Position numbers and translations under genes: made by a program. The notes beneath the pieces are model-generated. The model searched no databases and had not been told where the DNA came from. It worked only from the letters and a program-made list of their open reading frames with translations. A stretch of 64,000 bases of DNA from PWQG01 sp040882255 (GTDB lineage: Bacteria > Pseudomonadota > Gammaproteobacteria > Pseudomonadales > Pseudohongiellaceae), in the NCBI GenBank assembly GCA_040882255.1, contig JBBEBP010000029.1, positions 186,001-250,000 of the forward strand, given 5' to 3'. Every line of letters starts with the position of its first letter. Position 1 is the stretch's first letter. Shown here piece by piece: positions 1 to 8,655 of the stretch.

Positions 1-1427
1 GCCAGAAGGGCAGTGAATACCGCCGGCACCAACAGCATCCAGTGGGTTTCCAGTCGCTGGCCGGGCCAGATTCGCCGTTTCCAGTGCTCCCGGTCCGGCT
101 TGCCGAACCACCCGCGGTAGATGACGGGAAGGAAGTAGGCCGCGTTAAGCAGGCCGGATGACAGCAGTACCAGCAGGATCCAGTCCTGCCCGACCTCCAG
201 TGCGCCGACGCCCAGATACCATTTGCTGATGAAGCCGGCCAGTGGTGGAATGCCGATCATGCCGAGCCCGCCGACCGTGAAGGCGGCCATGGTCCATGGC
301 ATACGCCGTCCGACCCCACTCAGTTCCCTGATGCTGTGGATGCCCAGTGTCTCCGCGAATATGCCCGCGCAGAAGAACAGCGTGATTTTCATCAACCCCT
401 GGTGAATCAGGTGCACCACGCCGCCCACGGCAGCCAGCGGACCGGCCAACGCCACGCCCAGTGTTATGTAGGACACCTGGCTGACCGTGGAGTAGGCCAG
501 CCGTTTTTTCAGGTCGGTTTGCTGCAAGGCACGCAATGAACCGTAAATGATGGTAATGCAGGCCAGCACAAGCAGTACCGGAGTCAGGGACAACTGTGTG
601 GCAGTGGTGACGCCGTACACGTCGTAGACCACCCGGATGATGCCGAAGGCGCCTGCCTTGACGACGGCCACTGCATGCAGCAGTGCGCTGACCGGAGCAG
701 GGGCAACCATCGCGCGGGGCAGCCAACTGTGTAGTGGTACCAGCGCGGCCTTGACTCCCAACCCTGCGATCATGGCCAGGAACGCCACGCGCAGCGCCAG
801 AGAGCCATCCCCGGAAAAGTCTCCCAGATAGCCGCCGGGGGTGAAATCCGGCGTGCCATACAGAGAATGCAACAACGCGATACCCATCAGCAGCACGGTG
901 CCGCCGGCCAGTGTGTAGATCAGGTAGACGCGCCCTGCGCGGATGGCTTCCGGTGTGCCCCGGTGCACGACCAGCGGGAAAGTCGCCAGAGTCAACAGTT
1001 CATAGAACAGCAGGAAAGTTACCAGGTTGCCCGCCAGGGCCACACCCACCGTGGCGCTGACGCAAAGACTGAAGTAACCGAAGAACCGTGCCCGTAGTGG
1101 CGAGTCTTCCAGATAGCCAATGGCATAAACGGTGGTAGCCAGCCATAACACGGCGGACAGTGTAATGAACTGCAGGGACAGCGCGTCGCCGTGCAAAACC
1201 AGAGGAGCCCGTTCCAGGAAGGGAAGCTCGAAGCGGAACTCCTGCCCCTGACTGACTCCCCACAACATCAGGCCCACCAGCAGCAGCTTTATCGTGGCTC
1301 CGCCCAGGTTGAGCGAGGTGCGCAGCGTCTGTTGGTTTTCGCGGATGGCGAAAATCAGCAGCCCGGGAATCAGCGAGCTGAGCATGATCAGCAGGGGGAG
1401 CAGCGCACCCCATTGCAGCGGATTCAT
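1..1427 (-). CDS. Mrp-type cation/proton antiporter, second subunit D-like protein (partial, C-terminus beyond window)
   Basis: An open frame runs on the minus strand from ATG at 1427 off the start of the window, giving about 475 residues. It is a polytopic membrane protein of the NuoL/NuoM/NuoN/MrpD family. Family signatures include the LLFYELLTLATFPLVVHRG segment with the conserved glutamate, the LHSWLPRAMVAPAPVSALLH segment with a conserved histidine, and KRLAYSTVSQ. These proteins form the proton channel of complex I and of Mrp antiporters. It overlaps the upstream D gene by 4 bases, so it is translationally coupled. In this operon it is a second D-like subunit and may stand in for the NuoL-like half of MrpA, which is otherwise absent. 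Confidence 0.85.
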   Translation of the reverse strand, partial: MNPLQWGALLPLLIMLSSLIPGLLIFAIRENQQTLRTSLNLGGATIKLLLVGLMLWGVSQGQEFRFELPFLERAPLVLHGDALSLQFITLSAVLWLATTVYAIGYLEDSPLRARFFGYFSLCVSATVGVALAGNLVTFLLFYELLTLATFPLVVHRGTPEAIRAGRVYLIYTLAGGTVLLMGIALLHSLYGTPDFTPGGYLGDFSGDGSLALRVAFLAMIAGLGVKAALVPLHSWLPRAMVAPAPVSALLHAVAVVKAGAFGIIRVVYDVYGVTTATQLSLTPVLLVLACITIIYGSLRALQQTDLKKRLAYSTVSQVSYITLGVALAGPLAAVGGVVHLIHQGLMKITLFFCAGIFAETLGIHSIRELSGVGRRMPWTMAAFTVGGLGMIGIPPLAGFISKWYLGVGALEVGQDWILLVLLSSGLLNAAYFLPVIYRGWFGKPDREHWKRRIWPGQRLETHWMLLVPAVFTALL

Positions 1428-2857
1428 ATGCCACCTCCCGCCAGCCATTGCACCAGCCAGTTGCCGCTCAGGGCCATGGCCCACACCAGCAATGCGGGCA
1501 GCATCGCCAGCCACTGCGCCGTGTGATCCGGGTTCAGGTTGACCCGTTTGATGTGGACCCGGTCGAAAGCCATGATCACTGCCCGAAACACATAGGCGGC
1601 TGACACCAGCGTGCCCAGAAAGACCCCGGCGGCCCAGGGCCAGTTCCAGGGGTCATTCAGCAATGGGCCCAGCAGAACCCATTTGGACAGGAACCCTCCG
1701 CTGGGCGGCAAGCCGATCAGGCTGCCGCCGGCCACCGCGAACGCGAACATCGCGATCGGTGCGGTCTGTGTGGCACCCCGCAGGCCGCTGATCCGCGTTG
1801 TGCCCACCGTGTGCTGTATCTCGCCGGCGGCCATGAACAGCGAGGCCTTGGCCAGACCGTGGGCAATGACGAACAGCCACAGCGCCACGTGCATCTGCGG
1901 ATGCTGCCAGAAAAGGAGCAGACCCAGTGCCATCATCGCGTAGCCCATCTGCGCCACGGTCGAGTAGGCGACCAGTGTCTTGATATAAGGGCTGCGCAGC
2001 GACGCGTATCCGCCGCCGATCAGTGCCGCGATGCCGGCAGCAGCGAACAGTGGTCCGGCCTGGATGGCCAGGTCCGCTGGCGCGACCTCGCTCCACAAGC
2101 GCCACAAAATAAAGAGGGGGCCCTTGACCACCAGCGCGGACAGCAGGGCGCTGACGGCTGTGGGCGCGCTGGCGTGGGCCGCCGGCAGCCAGCCGTGCAG
2201 TGGCCACATGGCCGCTTTCAGCATCAGCCCGCCAGTCATCAGTACCAACGCCAGCCGGGTCACAGCGTCGTTCTCTGTCACGCCCGACAGCAATTCGATA
2301 TCCAGCAGCCCGTACTGGCCATACAGAATGGCCACGCCCAGCAGGTAGCATAGCGAAGCAGCGAGCGAGAGTACCAGGTAATTCAGGGCGGGCCGCCAGG
2401 CTCGGGGTCCGGACTGGGTAAGCAGGGCGACCGATACAAGCCCCAGCAGTTCCAGGGTCACATACAGGTTGAACAGATCACCGGACAGCCACAGCGCCGC
2501 CAGTGTTCCGTGCAGCAGGCAGGAGAGCGGCCAGTAGGCGTGGCTCACTCCGTGACGGCTAAACTGCGCATACAGGGCGACCAGGCCGTGTATCAGTGCG
2601 GTGAACAGCAGCAACAGGGCAGACAACGCGGTCAGTTCCAGACGGATGGCCAGACCTTCTTCCCAACCGCCCAGCAGCGCTTCCTGCCGGGAGCTGTCCA
2701 GTGTCGACTGCAGCGCCATCCATGCCGCCAGACCGCTGGCCACGGATACAATCAGAGTCAGGGTGCCCCCCCAGCGGCGCATCAGTCCGGGGCCGGCCAG
2801 CAACAGGAGCAGGCCGGCGAGCAGGGGCAGGGCCATGCTGGACAATGCCGGATTCAT
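1424..2857 (-). CDS. mrpD: Mrp-type cation/proton antiporter subunit D
   Basis: The predicted protein has 477 residues and starts at MNPALSSMALPLLAG. The frame is open further upstream to 3160, but that extension overlaps mrpC and reads as non-protein. It is a hydrophobic NuoM/MrpD family protein with the motifs LYVTLELLGLVSVALL, HGWLPAAHASAPTAVSALLS and KTLVAYSTVAQMGYA. Together with the other Mrp subunits it would form the ion-translocating core in the inner membrane, exchanging Na+ (or K+) for protons. It lies 2 bases after mrpC and overlaps the following D-like gene by 4 bases. Confidence 0.9.
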   Translation of the reverse strand: MNPALSSMALPLLAGLLLLLAGPGLMRRWGGTLTLIVSVASGLAAWMALQSTLDSSRQEALLGGWEEGLAIRLELTALSALLLLFTALIHGLVALYAQFSRHGVSHAYWPLSCLLHGTLAALWLSGDLFNLYVTLELLGLVSVALLTQSGPRAWRPALNYLVLSLAASLCYLLGVAILYGQYGLLDIELLSGVTENDAVTRLALVLMTGGLMLKAAMWPLHGWLPAAHASAPTAVSALLSALVVKGPLFILWRLWSEVAPADLAIQAGPLFAAAGIAALIGGGYASLRSPYIKTLVAYSTVAQMGYAMMALGLLLFWQHPQMHVALWLFVIAHGLAKASLFMAAGEIQHTVGTTRISGLRGATQTAPIAMFAFAVAGGSLIGLPPSGGFLSKWVLLGPLLNDPWNWPWAAGVFLGTLVSAAYVFRAVIMAFDRVHIKRVNLNPDHTAQWLAMLPALLVWAMALSGNWLVQWLAGGGI

Positions 2858-2859
2858 GG

Positions 2860-3138
2860 CTACCCGTCCTCCCTGTGGCGTTCCAGTGCGCCGTGCAGCC
2901 GCAAGGCCAGAGCAGTGGCGCTGATCGACACCACCAGACCGGTTACCACCAGCGCGTGGAGAACCGGATCGGTTTCCGGCAGGCGGGCCGCCAGTGCCGT
3001 GAGCACCAGGAAAACGCCGCTGCCCATCAGGTTCACGGCCATGATCCGCCGCAACATGCTCTGCAGGGTCAAGAGTCCATGCAGGCCGATCAGGAACAGC
3101 GCAAGTCCGGCCAGCAGATAAGCGGTCACGATCGTCAT
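2860..3138 (-). CDS. mrpC: Mrp-type antiporter subunit C (NuoK-like)
   Basis: A 92-residue protein with three predicted membrane helices and NuoK/MrpC family features, including the LIGLHGLLTLQSMLRRIMAV segment and a GSGVFLVL motif. The usual MrpC length is about 110 residues, so this is slightly short. Its ATG overlaps the end of the mrpB-like gene by 4 bases, indicating translational coupling within the operon. It is expected to pair with the D subunits as the NuoK-like module of the antiporter. Confidence 0.88.
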   Translation of the reverse strand: MTIVTAYLLAGLALFLIGLHGLLTLQSMLRRIMAVNLMGSGVFLVLTALAARLPETDPVLHALVVTGLVVSISATALALRLHGALERHREDG

Positions 3139-4067
3139 TCCGCAATATCCTCCTCTTCACCGGCCACCAGAAAGGCCAGCGTCACGGCGATCGATACCGT
3201 GGCCGCCGATTCGATCAGGACGATCAGCAGCGTGGACGCATTGTCCGGGTAGTTCAGCCACCCCTCACCCATGACTGCGGAACCGATCGCCACAGAGAGG
3301 AACAGTGCCGGGCCGGTCAGGGCCGCCAGACGGACCGTCCATCGCGACCAGCGGAACACTGGAAGCTGGCCGCTGAGCCGCAGCAGCACCAGAGCGGCAG
3401 CCAGCACGGCGCCGGCCTGGAAGGCACCTCCCGGGTCATCGCTGCCCCGCCACAGCAGATACCCGCCAGTGACCACCAGTAACGGGGCCAGGGATCGTGA
3501 CCAGGCCTTGAGCAGCGGCCAGGGTGCGGGGTGGTGGTCGGCGTCATACGGGTGCCGGTTGTGCCGGGCGATCTGGCGGAAGCCCAGCAGTGCGAGCAGC
3601 AGTACCAGCAGTTCCAGCAAGGTGTCCCAGGCCCGGAAATTGAGCAATACGGCCGTGACCGGATGGCGGACTCCGCTGTTCGGGGTCTGCCCGGTCACCA
3701 GTTCTGGCAGAGAGTGCCCTCCATCCAGCGTGGACAGTGCGAGCACATGCACGGCCAGCCAGGCGAAGACCGCCGTCACGAACAACCATCTCAACCATAG
3801 CCGGGAGGTGGGGATGCGAATGGTCTCTTCCCGGGTGATGGAGGCGGCGCGCAGCAACAGGGCCGACGTGAGGCCGGCCCCGATGGCTGCCTCGGCCAGC
3901 GCCAGGTCGGGGGCACGGAGCCTGGCCCAGATCAGCGCCAGGACCATGCCAAAGCCGGCGAACAGCGCGATGGCCGCGCTCATGCGCTGCGTGTGCAGGG
4001 TAGCCCACGCCATGGTCAGCAGCAGTCCGATCAGTGCTGTATCCAGGACGGCTTCAGCGATTTCCAT
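3135..4067 (-). CDS. mrpB: Mrp-type antiporter subunit B with N-terminal MrpA C-terminal-like (DUF4040) domain
   Basis: Starting at MEIAEAVLDTALIG the protein has 310 residues; an upstream in-frame start at 4133 would overlap mrpG more deeply. The first ~85 residues contain the LRAPDLALAEAAIGAG motif of the NuoJ-like DUF4040 domain normally found near the end of MrpA. The rest is a MnhB-type domain with the GGYLLWRGSDDPGGAFQAGA signature. It is therefore a fusion of an MrpA C-terminal segment and MrpB. It starts 14 bases before the end of mrpG and overlaps mrpC by 4 bases. The NuoL-like part of MrpA is not in this gene. Confidence 0.85.
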   Translation of the reverse strand: MEIAEAVLDTALIGLLLTMAWATLHTQRMSAAIALFAGFGMVLALIWARLRAPDLALAEAAIGAGLTSALLLRAASITREETIRIPTSRLWLRWLFVTAVFAWLAVHVLALSTLDGGHSLPELVTGQTPNSGVRHPVTAVLLNFRAWDTLLELLVLLLALLGFRQIARHNRHPYDADHHPAPWPLLKAWSRSLAPLLVVTGGYLLWRGSDDPGGAFQAGAVLAAALVLLRLSGQLPVFRWSRWTVRLAALTGPALFLSVAIGSAVMGEGWLNYPDNASTLLIVLIESAATVSIAVTLAFLVAGEEEDIAE

Positions 4068-4368
4068 TACTTGCTGACTCCTGTCGGTCCTGTTCGCGCT
4101 GATAACGGGCCAACAACTGGGCGCTGGTGGCACCTGACGCCATGACGAATAACCAGATCAGCAGCATCAATGCGGTGCTTTGCCATTCCAGCGAGTGCAG
4201 GGACAGACCGGCCACCAGCAAGCCGAGGCCCACGTTGTCCGCCTTGGTGACCGCATGCAGGCGGGTGTAGGTATCCGGGAAGCGCAGCAGGCCCAGTGAG
4301 CCGGTGACGAAAAAGAACAGTCCGCCCGCCAGCAGGACGATACGCAGCCCTTCCAGTGCCACGGTCAT
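4054..4368 (-). CDS. mrpG: Mrp-type antiporter subunit G
   Basis: A 104-residue protein with three hydrophobic helices and the MrpG/PhaG/MnhG signature GLLRFPDTYTRLHAVTKADN followed by GLGLLVAGL. Length and motif match the family. It overlaps the end of mrpF by 4 bases and the start of the mrpB-like gene by 14 bases. The C-terminus is charged and probably cytoplasmic. Confidence 0.92.
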   Translation of the reverse strand: MTVALEGLRIVLLAGGLFFFVTGSLGLLRFPDTYTRLHAVTKADNVGLGLLVAGLSLHSLEWQSTALMLLIWLFVMASGATSAQLLARYQREQDRQESASNGNR

Positions 4369-4643
4369 GATGACTTCTCCTGACGCCGGACATTGTCACG
4401 CCGCGCCGGGCGCAACAGTTGCACCAGAGCGGCGCTGATGACCGCACCCAGTAATGCCAGTACCAGCGCCACATCGCGCCAGTGATCCTGTTGTTGCCAT
4501 TCCGCCATGAGCAGCAGCAATGCGATGGAGGCGGTGCCCAGCATCTGTACACACAGCAGCCGGTCTGCCGTGGTCGGTCCGTGCAGTAATCGCCACAGGG
4601 CAGGCAACGTGGTCAGGATCAGCGCGGCTGCCAGCAGGGCCAT
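4365..4643 (-). CDS. mrpF: Mrp-type antiporter subunit F
   Basis: A 92-residue membrane protein starting at MALLAAALILTTLPALWRLL. It carries the MrpF family pattern GPTTADRLLCVQMLGTASIA. Translation can be opened upstream to 4712, but those residues lie in mrpE and are out of character. The chosen ATG shares one base with the mrpE stop codon (TGATG arrangement). It ends with a basic tail and overlaps mrpG by 4 bases. Confidence 0.9.
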   Translation of the reverse strand: MALLAAALILTTLPALWRLLHGPTTADRLLCVQMLGTASIALLLLMAEWQQQDHWRDVALVLALLGAVISAALVQLLRPARRDNVRRQEKSS

Positions 4644-5188
4644 CAGTGGCTCCTTTCCACGCCCGACAGGCGGATCAGCAGTTGCTCCAGCTTCCCGACG
4701 GTTCCCTGCCAATCGGTATTCTCGTCCAGCAGATGGATGTGGAGGTGCGTATCATCGAAATGCGAGGCCAGTGTTCCCGGCAGCAGCCCTACGATGGCGG
4801 ACAGAGCCAGGCGTACCGCCGGGTCTTCCGTCCGCAGTTCATGACGCGCCCATGCGGGCGCCACTGGCGCTGTCCGTCGCAGTGTGCGCAGGGCGACATC
4901 CCAGCCGCCACGCAGCGAATTGTGCAGAAAGAACAGCGCAAAAGCAGGAAGGTGCTGGATGCGAAGCGTCCACGGTCGGGTATTGAGTGTGGCTGCCGCG
5001 CCGGTGGCCAGCAACACCACGGGTATACCCAGATACCAGCCGCTGTTGCTGCTGAGCAAGGTCCACAAAGCAGTGGTGAGTGCCAGCCACGCCAGTATGC
5101 GTGTCAGAGAGGGTCTGCGTTTCTTCGAGTGACGGGCCGGTGACGATCTCATCTGCTCCATGCTATGCAAGCAGCGCGGCAAACTCAA
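4643..5188 (-). CDS. mrpE: Mrp-type antiporter subunit E
   Basis: Up to 181 residues; later ATG codons at 5161 and 5152 are equally plausible starts. The protein has two or three membrane helices at the N-terminus (LTRILAWLALTTALW, WYLGIPVVLLATGAAA) and the soluble MrpE domain with AIVGLLPGTLASHFDDTHLH, matching the family pattern for the conserved loop. It appears to be the first gene of the antiporter operon, transcribed away from the DUF2868 gene. Mrp antiporters support Na+ tolerance and cytoplasmic pH control, which is the likely role here. Confidence 0.88.
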   Translation of the reverse strand: MSLPRCLHSMEQMRSSPARHSKKRRPSLTRILAWLALTTALWTLLSSNSGWYLGIPVVLLATGAAATLNTRPWTLRIQHLPAFALFFLHNSLRGGWDVALRTLRRTAPVAPAWARHELRTEDPAVRLALSAIVGLLPGTLASHFDDTHLHIHLLDENTDWQGTVGKLEQLLIRLSGVERSH

Positions 5189-5241
5189 GGCTTACTGACG
5201 ATGCCGGTACACTACCGATCATGCAGCACCCGGGCCGTGCT

Positions 5242-5249
5242 GATAGAAT
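5242..5249 (+). promoter_or_regulatory. Candidate extended -10 promoter for the DUF2868 gene
   Basis: The sequence TGATAGAAT reads as an extended -10 element (TG, one base, TAGAAT) in the divergent region between mrpE and the DUF2868 gene. I see no good -35 box. If used, transcription would start near 5256, which favours the GTG at 5287 as the start of the downstream gene over the ATG codons at 5221 and 5248. Confidence 0.35.
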
Positions 5250-5286
5250 GCAGGCTTTATTTCTCACGGCAGGGATTCAGCTCGCA

Positions 5287-6687
5287 GTGTCCAGTTCATC
5301 CACAGGGAAGCCCTCCTATCGACAGTGCTGGATTGCGGAAACGGTCCGCCTGCACGAGCGCCGGCATGGCCGACTCGATGACAGCCACGAATTGACGCGG
5401 CTGCGCGATGATGGCGGGCCGGTCGACTGGCGGATTGTGCAGCGGGCCCTGGCGCTGGCCGAACGGACCGGCCTCGACCAGGCCGTGCAACAGTGGCAGA
5501 CGGGACTGCGCTGGGGTGGGGCCGGAGTGGCGGCCGTGGCGGTGGTGACCGGATTCGGGGCAGCCCTGGCGGTGCTGGGAGACAGTCAGGCGCAGGTCAA
5601 TATCGTCTGGACGCTGGCGGCCCTGTTGGGTTTCAACCTGTTGATGCTGGTGTTCTGGCTGGTGGGGATCGTGGCGGCGGGACGCTCCGGTGGCGGCGCG
5701 CTGGGAAGGGCCTGGCTGCTGCTGGCCCGGCTGGCTGGTGGCTCTGGCCGTGGCACGGCAGCACGGGCATTTCTGTCGCTGGGCACGGGCAGTGATGTGC
5801 ATCGCTGGATGCTCAGTGCCGTGACCCATGGTTTCTGGTGCCTGTCGACGTTGGCTGTCATTCTGGCGCTGCTGATTGCGCTGTCCCTGCGAGCCTATGA
5901 TTTTGTCTGGGAAACCACCATTCTGTCATCCGGCGTATTTGTGCAGTTCGTGCAGTGGAGCGCCTGGCTGCCATCCGTCATGGGTTTCGCGATTCCGGAT
6001 GAGAGTATGGTCCGTGCCAGTGAGTTGGCGGTTGGTGCGGGCAACGAGGAATCGCTGAGGCGCGCCTGGTCTTCCTGGCTGGTAGGCTGCCTGGTGGTTT
6101 ACGGGTTGTTGCCTCGACTGTTTCTGTTTCTGTGCAGCGTGTCGTTGTTGTTGCTTCGCATGCGGCGTTGCCGCCTGGCAACCCGAAGTGCCGAATGGGC
6201 GGCATTGGCGGCCCGGCTCAGCCCGGCCAGTGCGCCGGGACAGGTCGTTGATCCGGACACACAGGCGGCCGGTGCGCAGCAACTGCAGTTGGACCCGCTT
6301 GCTGTGGGAGAGCCAGTGATGGTGGCCCTGGAGCTGGGTCGTGACATTTCCTGGCCGCCGGCCGGCACGACAGAGGCACTGGGACCCGCCGATGACCGGG
6401 ACAGACGCCACGAGGTGGAACACAGGCTGCGGGAGCGGCGGCCGGCGAGACTGTTGGCGGTTGTCGATGCCAGGCTTTCTCCCGACCGTGGATTGATGAA
6501 CGGTCTGCTCACCTTGTCGGCCACCAGTGCTGACGCCGGTGTCTGGTTGATGCAAGCCGACGAGGCGGGGGGCGAGCGCCTGGATAGCTGGCGTCAGAGC
6601 CTGAAGCAGGCAGGCTTTCCATCATCACGGAGCTACGTTGAAGAGCAGGTGGCCCGGCAGTGGCTGACCGGGGGTGCTGGACCATGA
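5287..6687 (+). CDS. DUF2868 domain-containing membrane protein
   Basis: About 466 residues from GTG 5287; ATG 5248 or 5221 are alternatives. After a soluble start (WIAETVRLHERRHGRLDD), there are helices around residues 80-110 and 120-145, further helices (SAVTHGFWCLSTLAVILALL, SWLVGCLVVYGLLPRLFLFL), and a soluble C-terminal half. This matches the DUF2868 family, whose genes usually precede a DUF3482 GTPase. The 3' end overlaps the GTPase gene by 4 bases (ATGA). The function of the family is unknown to me; the pairing suggests a membrane-associated GTPase complex. Confidence 0.8.
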   Translation: MSSSSTGKPSYRQCWIAETVRLHERRHGRLDDSHELTRLRDDGGPVDWRIVQRALALAERTGLDQAVQQWQTGLRWGGAGVAAVAVVTGFGAALAVLGDSQAQVNIVWTLAALLGFNLLMLVFWLVGIVAAGRSGGGALGRAWLLLARLAGGSGRGTAARAFLSLGTGSDVHRWMLSAVTHGFWCLSTLAVILALLIALSLRAYDFVWETTILSSGVFVQFVQWSAWLPSVMGFAIPDESMVRASELAVGAGNEESLRRAWSSWLVGCLVVYGLLPRLFLFLCSVSLLLLRMRRCRLATRSAEWAALAARLSPASAPGQVVDPDTQAAGAQQLQLDPLAVGEPVMVALELGRDISWPPAGTTEALGPADDRDRRHEVEHRLRERRPARLLAVVDARLSPDRGLMNGLLTLSATSADAGVWLMQADEAGGERLDSWRQSLKQAGFPSSRSYVEEQVARQWLTGGAGP

Positions 6688-8114
6688 AATATACCGACAG
6701 CCCATTGCGTATTGCCGTGGTCGGCCATACCAACACCGGCAAGACCTCATTGCTGCGCACCCTGACACGGGATCAGCGCTTCGGGGCGGTTTCGTTTCAG
6801 CCGGGTACGACCCGGCACGTGGAAATGGCCCGCTTGCGGGTGGAGGGTCGCGAGGCGCTGGAATTGTACGACACACCGGGGCTGGAGGACCCGATCGCTC
6901 TGTTGGAGATGCTGGAAAGTATGGGCACTGCGGCCGGGGCGCGCATGGACGGGCCAGCGCGGATCAATCGATTCCTGGAGTCGGAATCGGCGGCCGGGCG
7001 TTTCGAGCAGGAAGCCAAGGTGCTGCGTCAATTGCTGCACAGTGATGCCGCCTTCTATGTCATTGATGCGCGCGATCCGGTGCTGGGCAAGTACCGGGAT
7101 GAGCTGGCACTGCTGGCCTGGTGTGGCGTCCCGTTGCTGCCATTACTGAACTTCGTCGCCGACCCGCGCGCCGATGAGCCGGCGTGGCGGGACATGCTGG
7201 CCCGCGCCGGGCTGCATGCCATCGTGCGGTTCGATACCGTGGCACCGGGATTGGGCAGCGAGCGGTTGTTGTACGAAAAACTGGCCACGCTCATCGACGG
7301 ACATCGTGAGCGTTTGCTGGCATTGGTAGAAAGTCATGAACAGGATGCGCGCGACCGGCGCCGGGCCGCACTGGGTCTGATTGCGGATTTGCTGCTGGAT
7401 GTGGCGGCGGACCGCGCCGTGGTGCGTGGGGGAAGCGGAGACGCGCTGGCGACTGCCGCCGAGGCGCTGAACGGCCGGGTGCGTGCGCGTGAGCAACAGT
7501 GCCTGGAAGCGCTGCTGGATCTCTATCGTTTCACCCGCGAGGACATCGAGCTGCATGAATTGCCGGTCCGTGATGGCCGGTGGGAAAATGATCTGTTCGA
7601 TCCAGACACCCTGCAGTTGATGGGAGTGCGGGTTGGTGGCGGCGCGGCAGCGGGCGCCGCCAGCGGGCTGGGCATCGACCTGATGGTGGGTGGCGCGACA
7701 CTGGGCGCGGCCACCGCCATCGGCGCCCTGGCGGGCGGCAGTTATCAGACGCTGCGCCACTACGGCAACCGCATACTGGGCATGTTGGGCGGCGAACAAC
7801 ATATGCGGGTGCAGGATGACATTCTGGTGTTGTTGGCCTGGCGGCAGATGCAGCTTCTCAGAGCGCTGGAAGGGCGCGGACACGCCGCTACCGCCGCGCA
7901 TCGTCTGGAAACCGCCGAAACCGGGAGTGCGGGTGACCGGTCGCCGTGGCAGGGGGAGTTGCCCGGTCCGCTTCGACAGGCCCGGGCCCGGCCGGAGTGG
8001 CTGGAGAACGATGGTGCCGTCGGGCGCCCGGCGGCCATCCGTGAACTGCAGGAGGAGCTGTTCCGCATCTATTCAAAACGGTCACAGTCCACGGGGGACC
8101 GTCATGGTGGATGA
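6684..8114 (+). CDS. DUF3482 domain GTPase (Era/YcjX-like GTP-binding protein)
   Basis: 476 residues starting at MKYTDSPLRIAVVGH. G-protein motifs are visible: G1 VVGHTNTGKTSLL near residue 15, a G2 threonine in PGTTRHVE, G3 DTPGLED, and a weak G4 at NFVAD. The C-terminal half has a glycine/alanine-rich hydrophobic stretch (VGGGAAAGAASGLGIDLMVG) that may dock in the membrane, as in the DUF3482 family. It overlaps the DUF2868 gene at its start and the CIA30-like gene at its end, so the three are probably one transcript. Substrate and process are unknown. Confidence 0.85.
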   Translation: MKYTDSPLRIAVVGHTNTGKTSLLRTLTRDQRFGAVSFQPGTTRHVEMARLRVEGREALELYDTPGLEDPIALLEMLESMGTAAGARMDGPARINRFLESESAAGRFEQEAKVLRQLLHSDAAFYVIDARDPVLGKYRDELALLAWCGVPLLPLLNFVADPRADEPAWRDMLARAGLHAIVRFDTVAPGLGSERLLYEKLATLIDGHRERLLALVESHEQDARDRRRAALGLIADLLLDVAADRAVVRGGSGDALATAAEALNGRVRAREQQCLEALLDLYRFTREDIELHELPVRDGRWENDLFDPDTLQLMGVRVGGGAAAGAASGLGIDLMVGGATLGAATAIGALAGGSYQTLRHYGNRILGMLGGEQHMRVQDDILVLLAWRQMQLLRALEGRGHAATAAHRLETAETGSAGDRSPWQGELPGPLRQARARPEWLENDGAVGRPAAIRELQEELFRIYSKRSQSTGDRHGG

Positions 8115-8619
8115 TTCTGTGTCACGGATGTTGTTCGACGCGGCCAGCATGGCGGCCGGCGAGTGGTGCTCCACCGATGATCCGGTCATGGGCGGAGAGT
8201 CCCGTAGCAATATGGAAGAGGGCCCGGAAGAGACCGTGGTTTTCGCCGGCCATGTGTCTCTGGCCAACAACGGTGGATTCGCCTCCATTCACAGACCACT
8301 GGAGCAGGGGCTGCTGAGCGGCTATGGTGCGCTGTCGCTGCGAGTGTGCGGCGACGGCCGGCGCTATAGTCTGCGATTGCGGCAGGAAGAGGCCTTTGAC
8401 GGCATCTCCTGGCGCCAGGATTTTGATACACGGGCCGGGGAGTGGCAAACCGTGGTGCTGCCATTCTCCGGTTTCAGGGCGGTATTTCGTGGCAGGGAGC
8501 TGCCCACCGCCGGACCGCTGGACCTTCCACGGGTGAACCGGGTCGGGCTGCTGATCGGACGTCAGCCGGGACCTTTCCGCCTTCGGCTGCGCTGGATACA
8601 GGCCGTGCGCCGGACATGA
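8104..8619 (+). CDS. CIA30 family protein (complex I intermediate-associated protein 30-like)
   Basis: 171 residues from ATG 8104, overlapping the GTPase gene by 11 bases. The family pattern is clear: an N-terminal W-x-STDDPVMGGESRSN motif, then GFASIH, and a C-terminal beta-rich segment with NRVGLLIG. CIA30 family proteins have a jelly-roll fold; bacterial members are mostly uncharacterised, and mitochondrial CIA30 assists complex I assembly. The frame extends upstream to 7690, but that part is antisense-frame noise inside the GTPase gene. Confidence 0.82.
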   Translation: MVDDSVSRMLFDAASMAAGEWCSTDDPVMGGESRSNMEEGPEETVVFAGHVSLANNGGFASIHRPLEQGLLSGYGALSLRVCGDGRRYSLRLRQEEAFDGISWRQDFDTRAGEWQTVVLPFSGFRAVFRGRELPTAGPLDLPRVNRVGLLIGRQPGPFRLRLRWIQAVRRT

Positions 8620-8655
8620 ACGACAAGGCACAATAACAGACAGGGGAATGAACAA

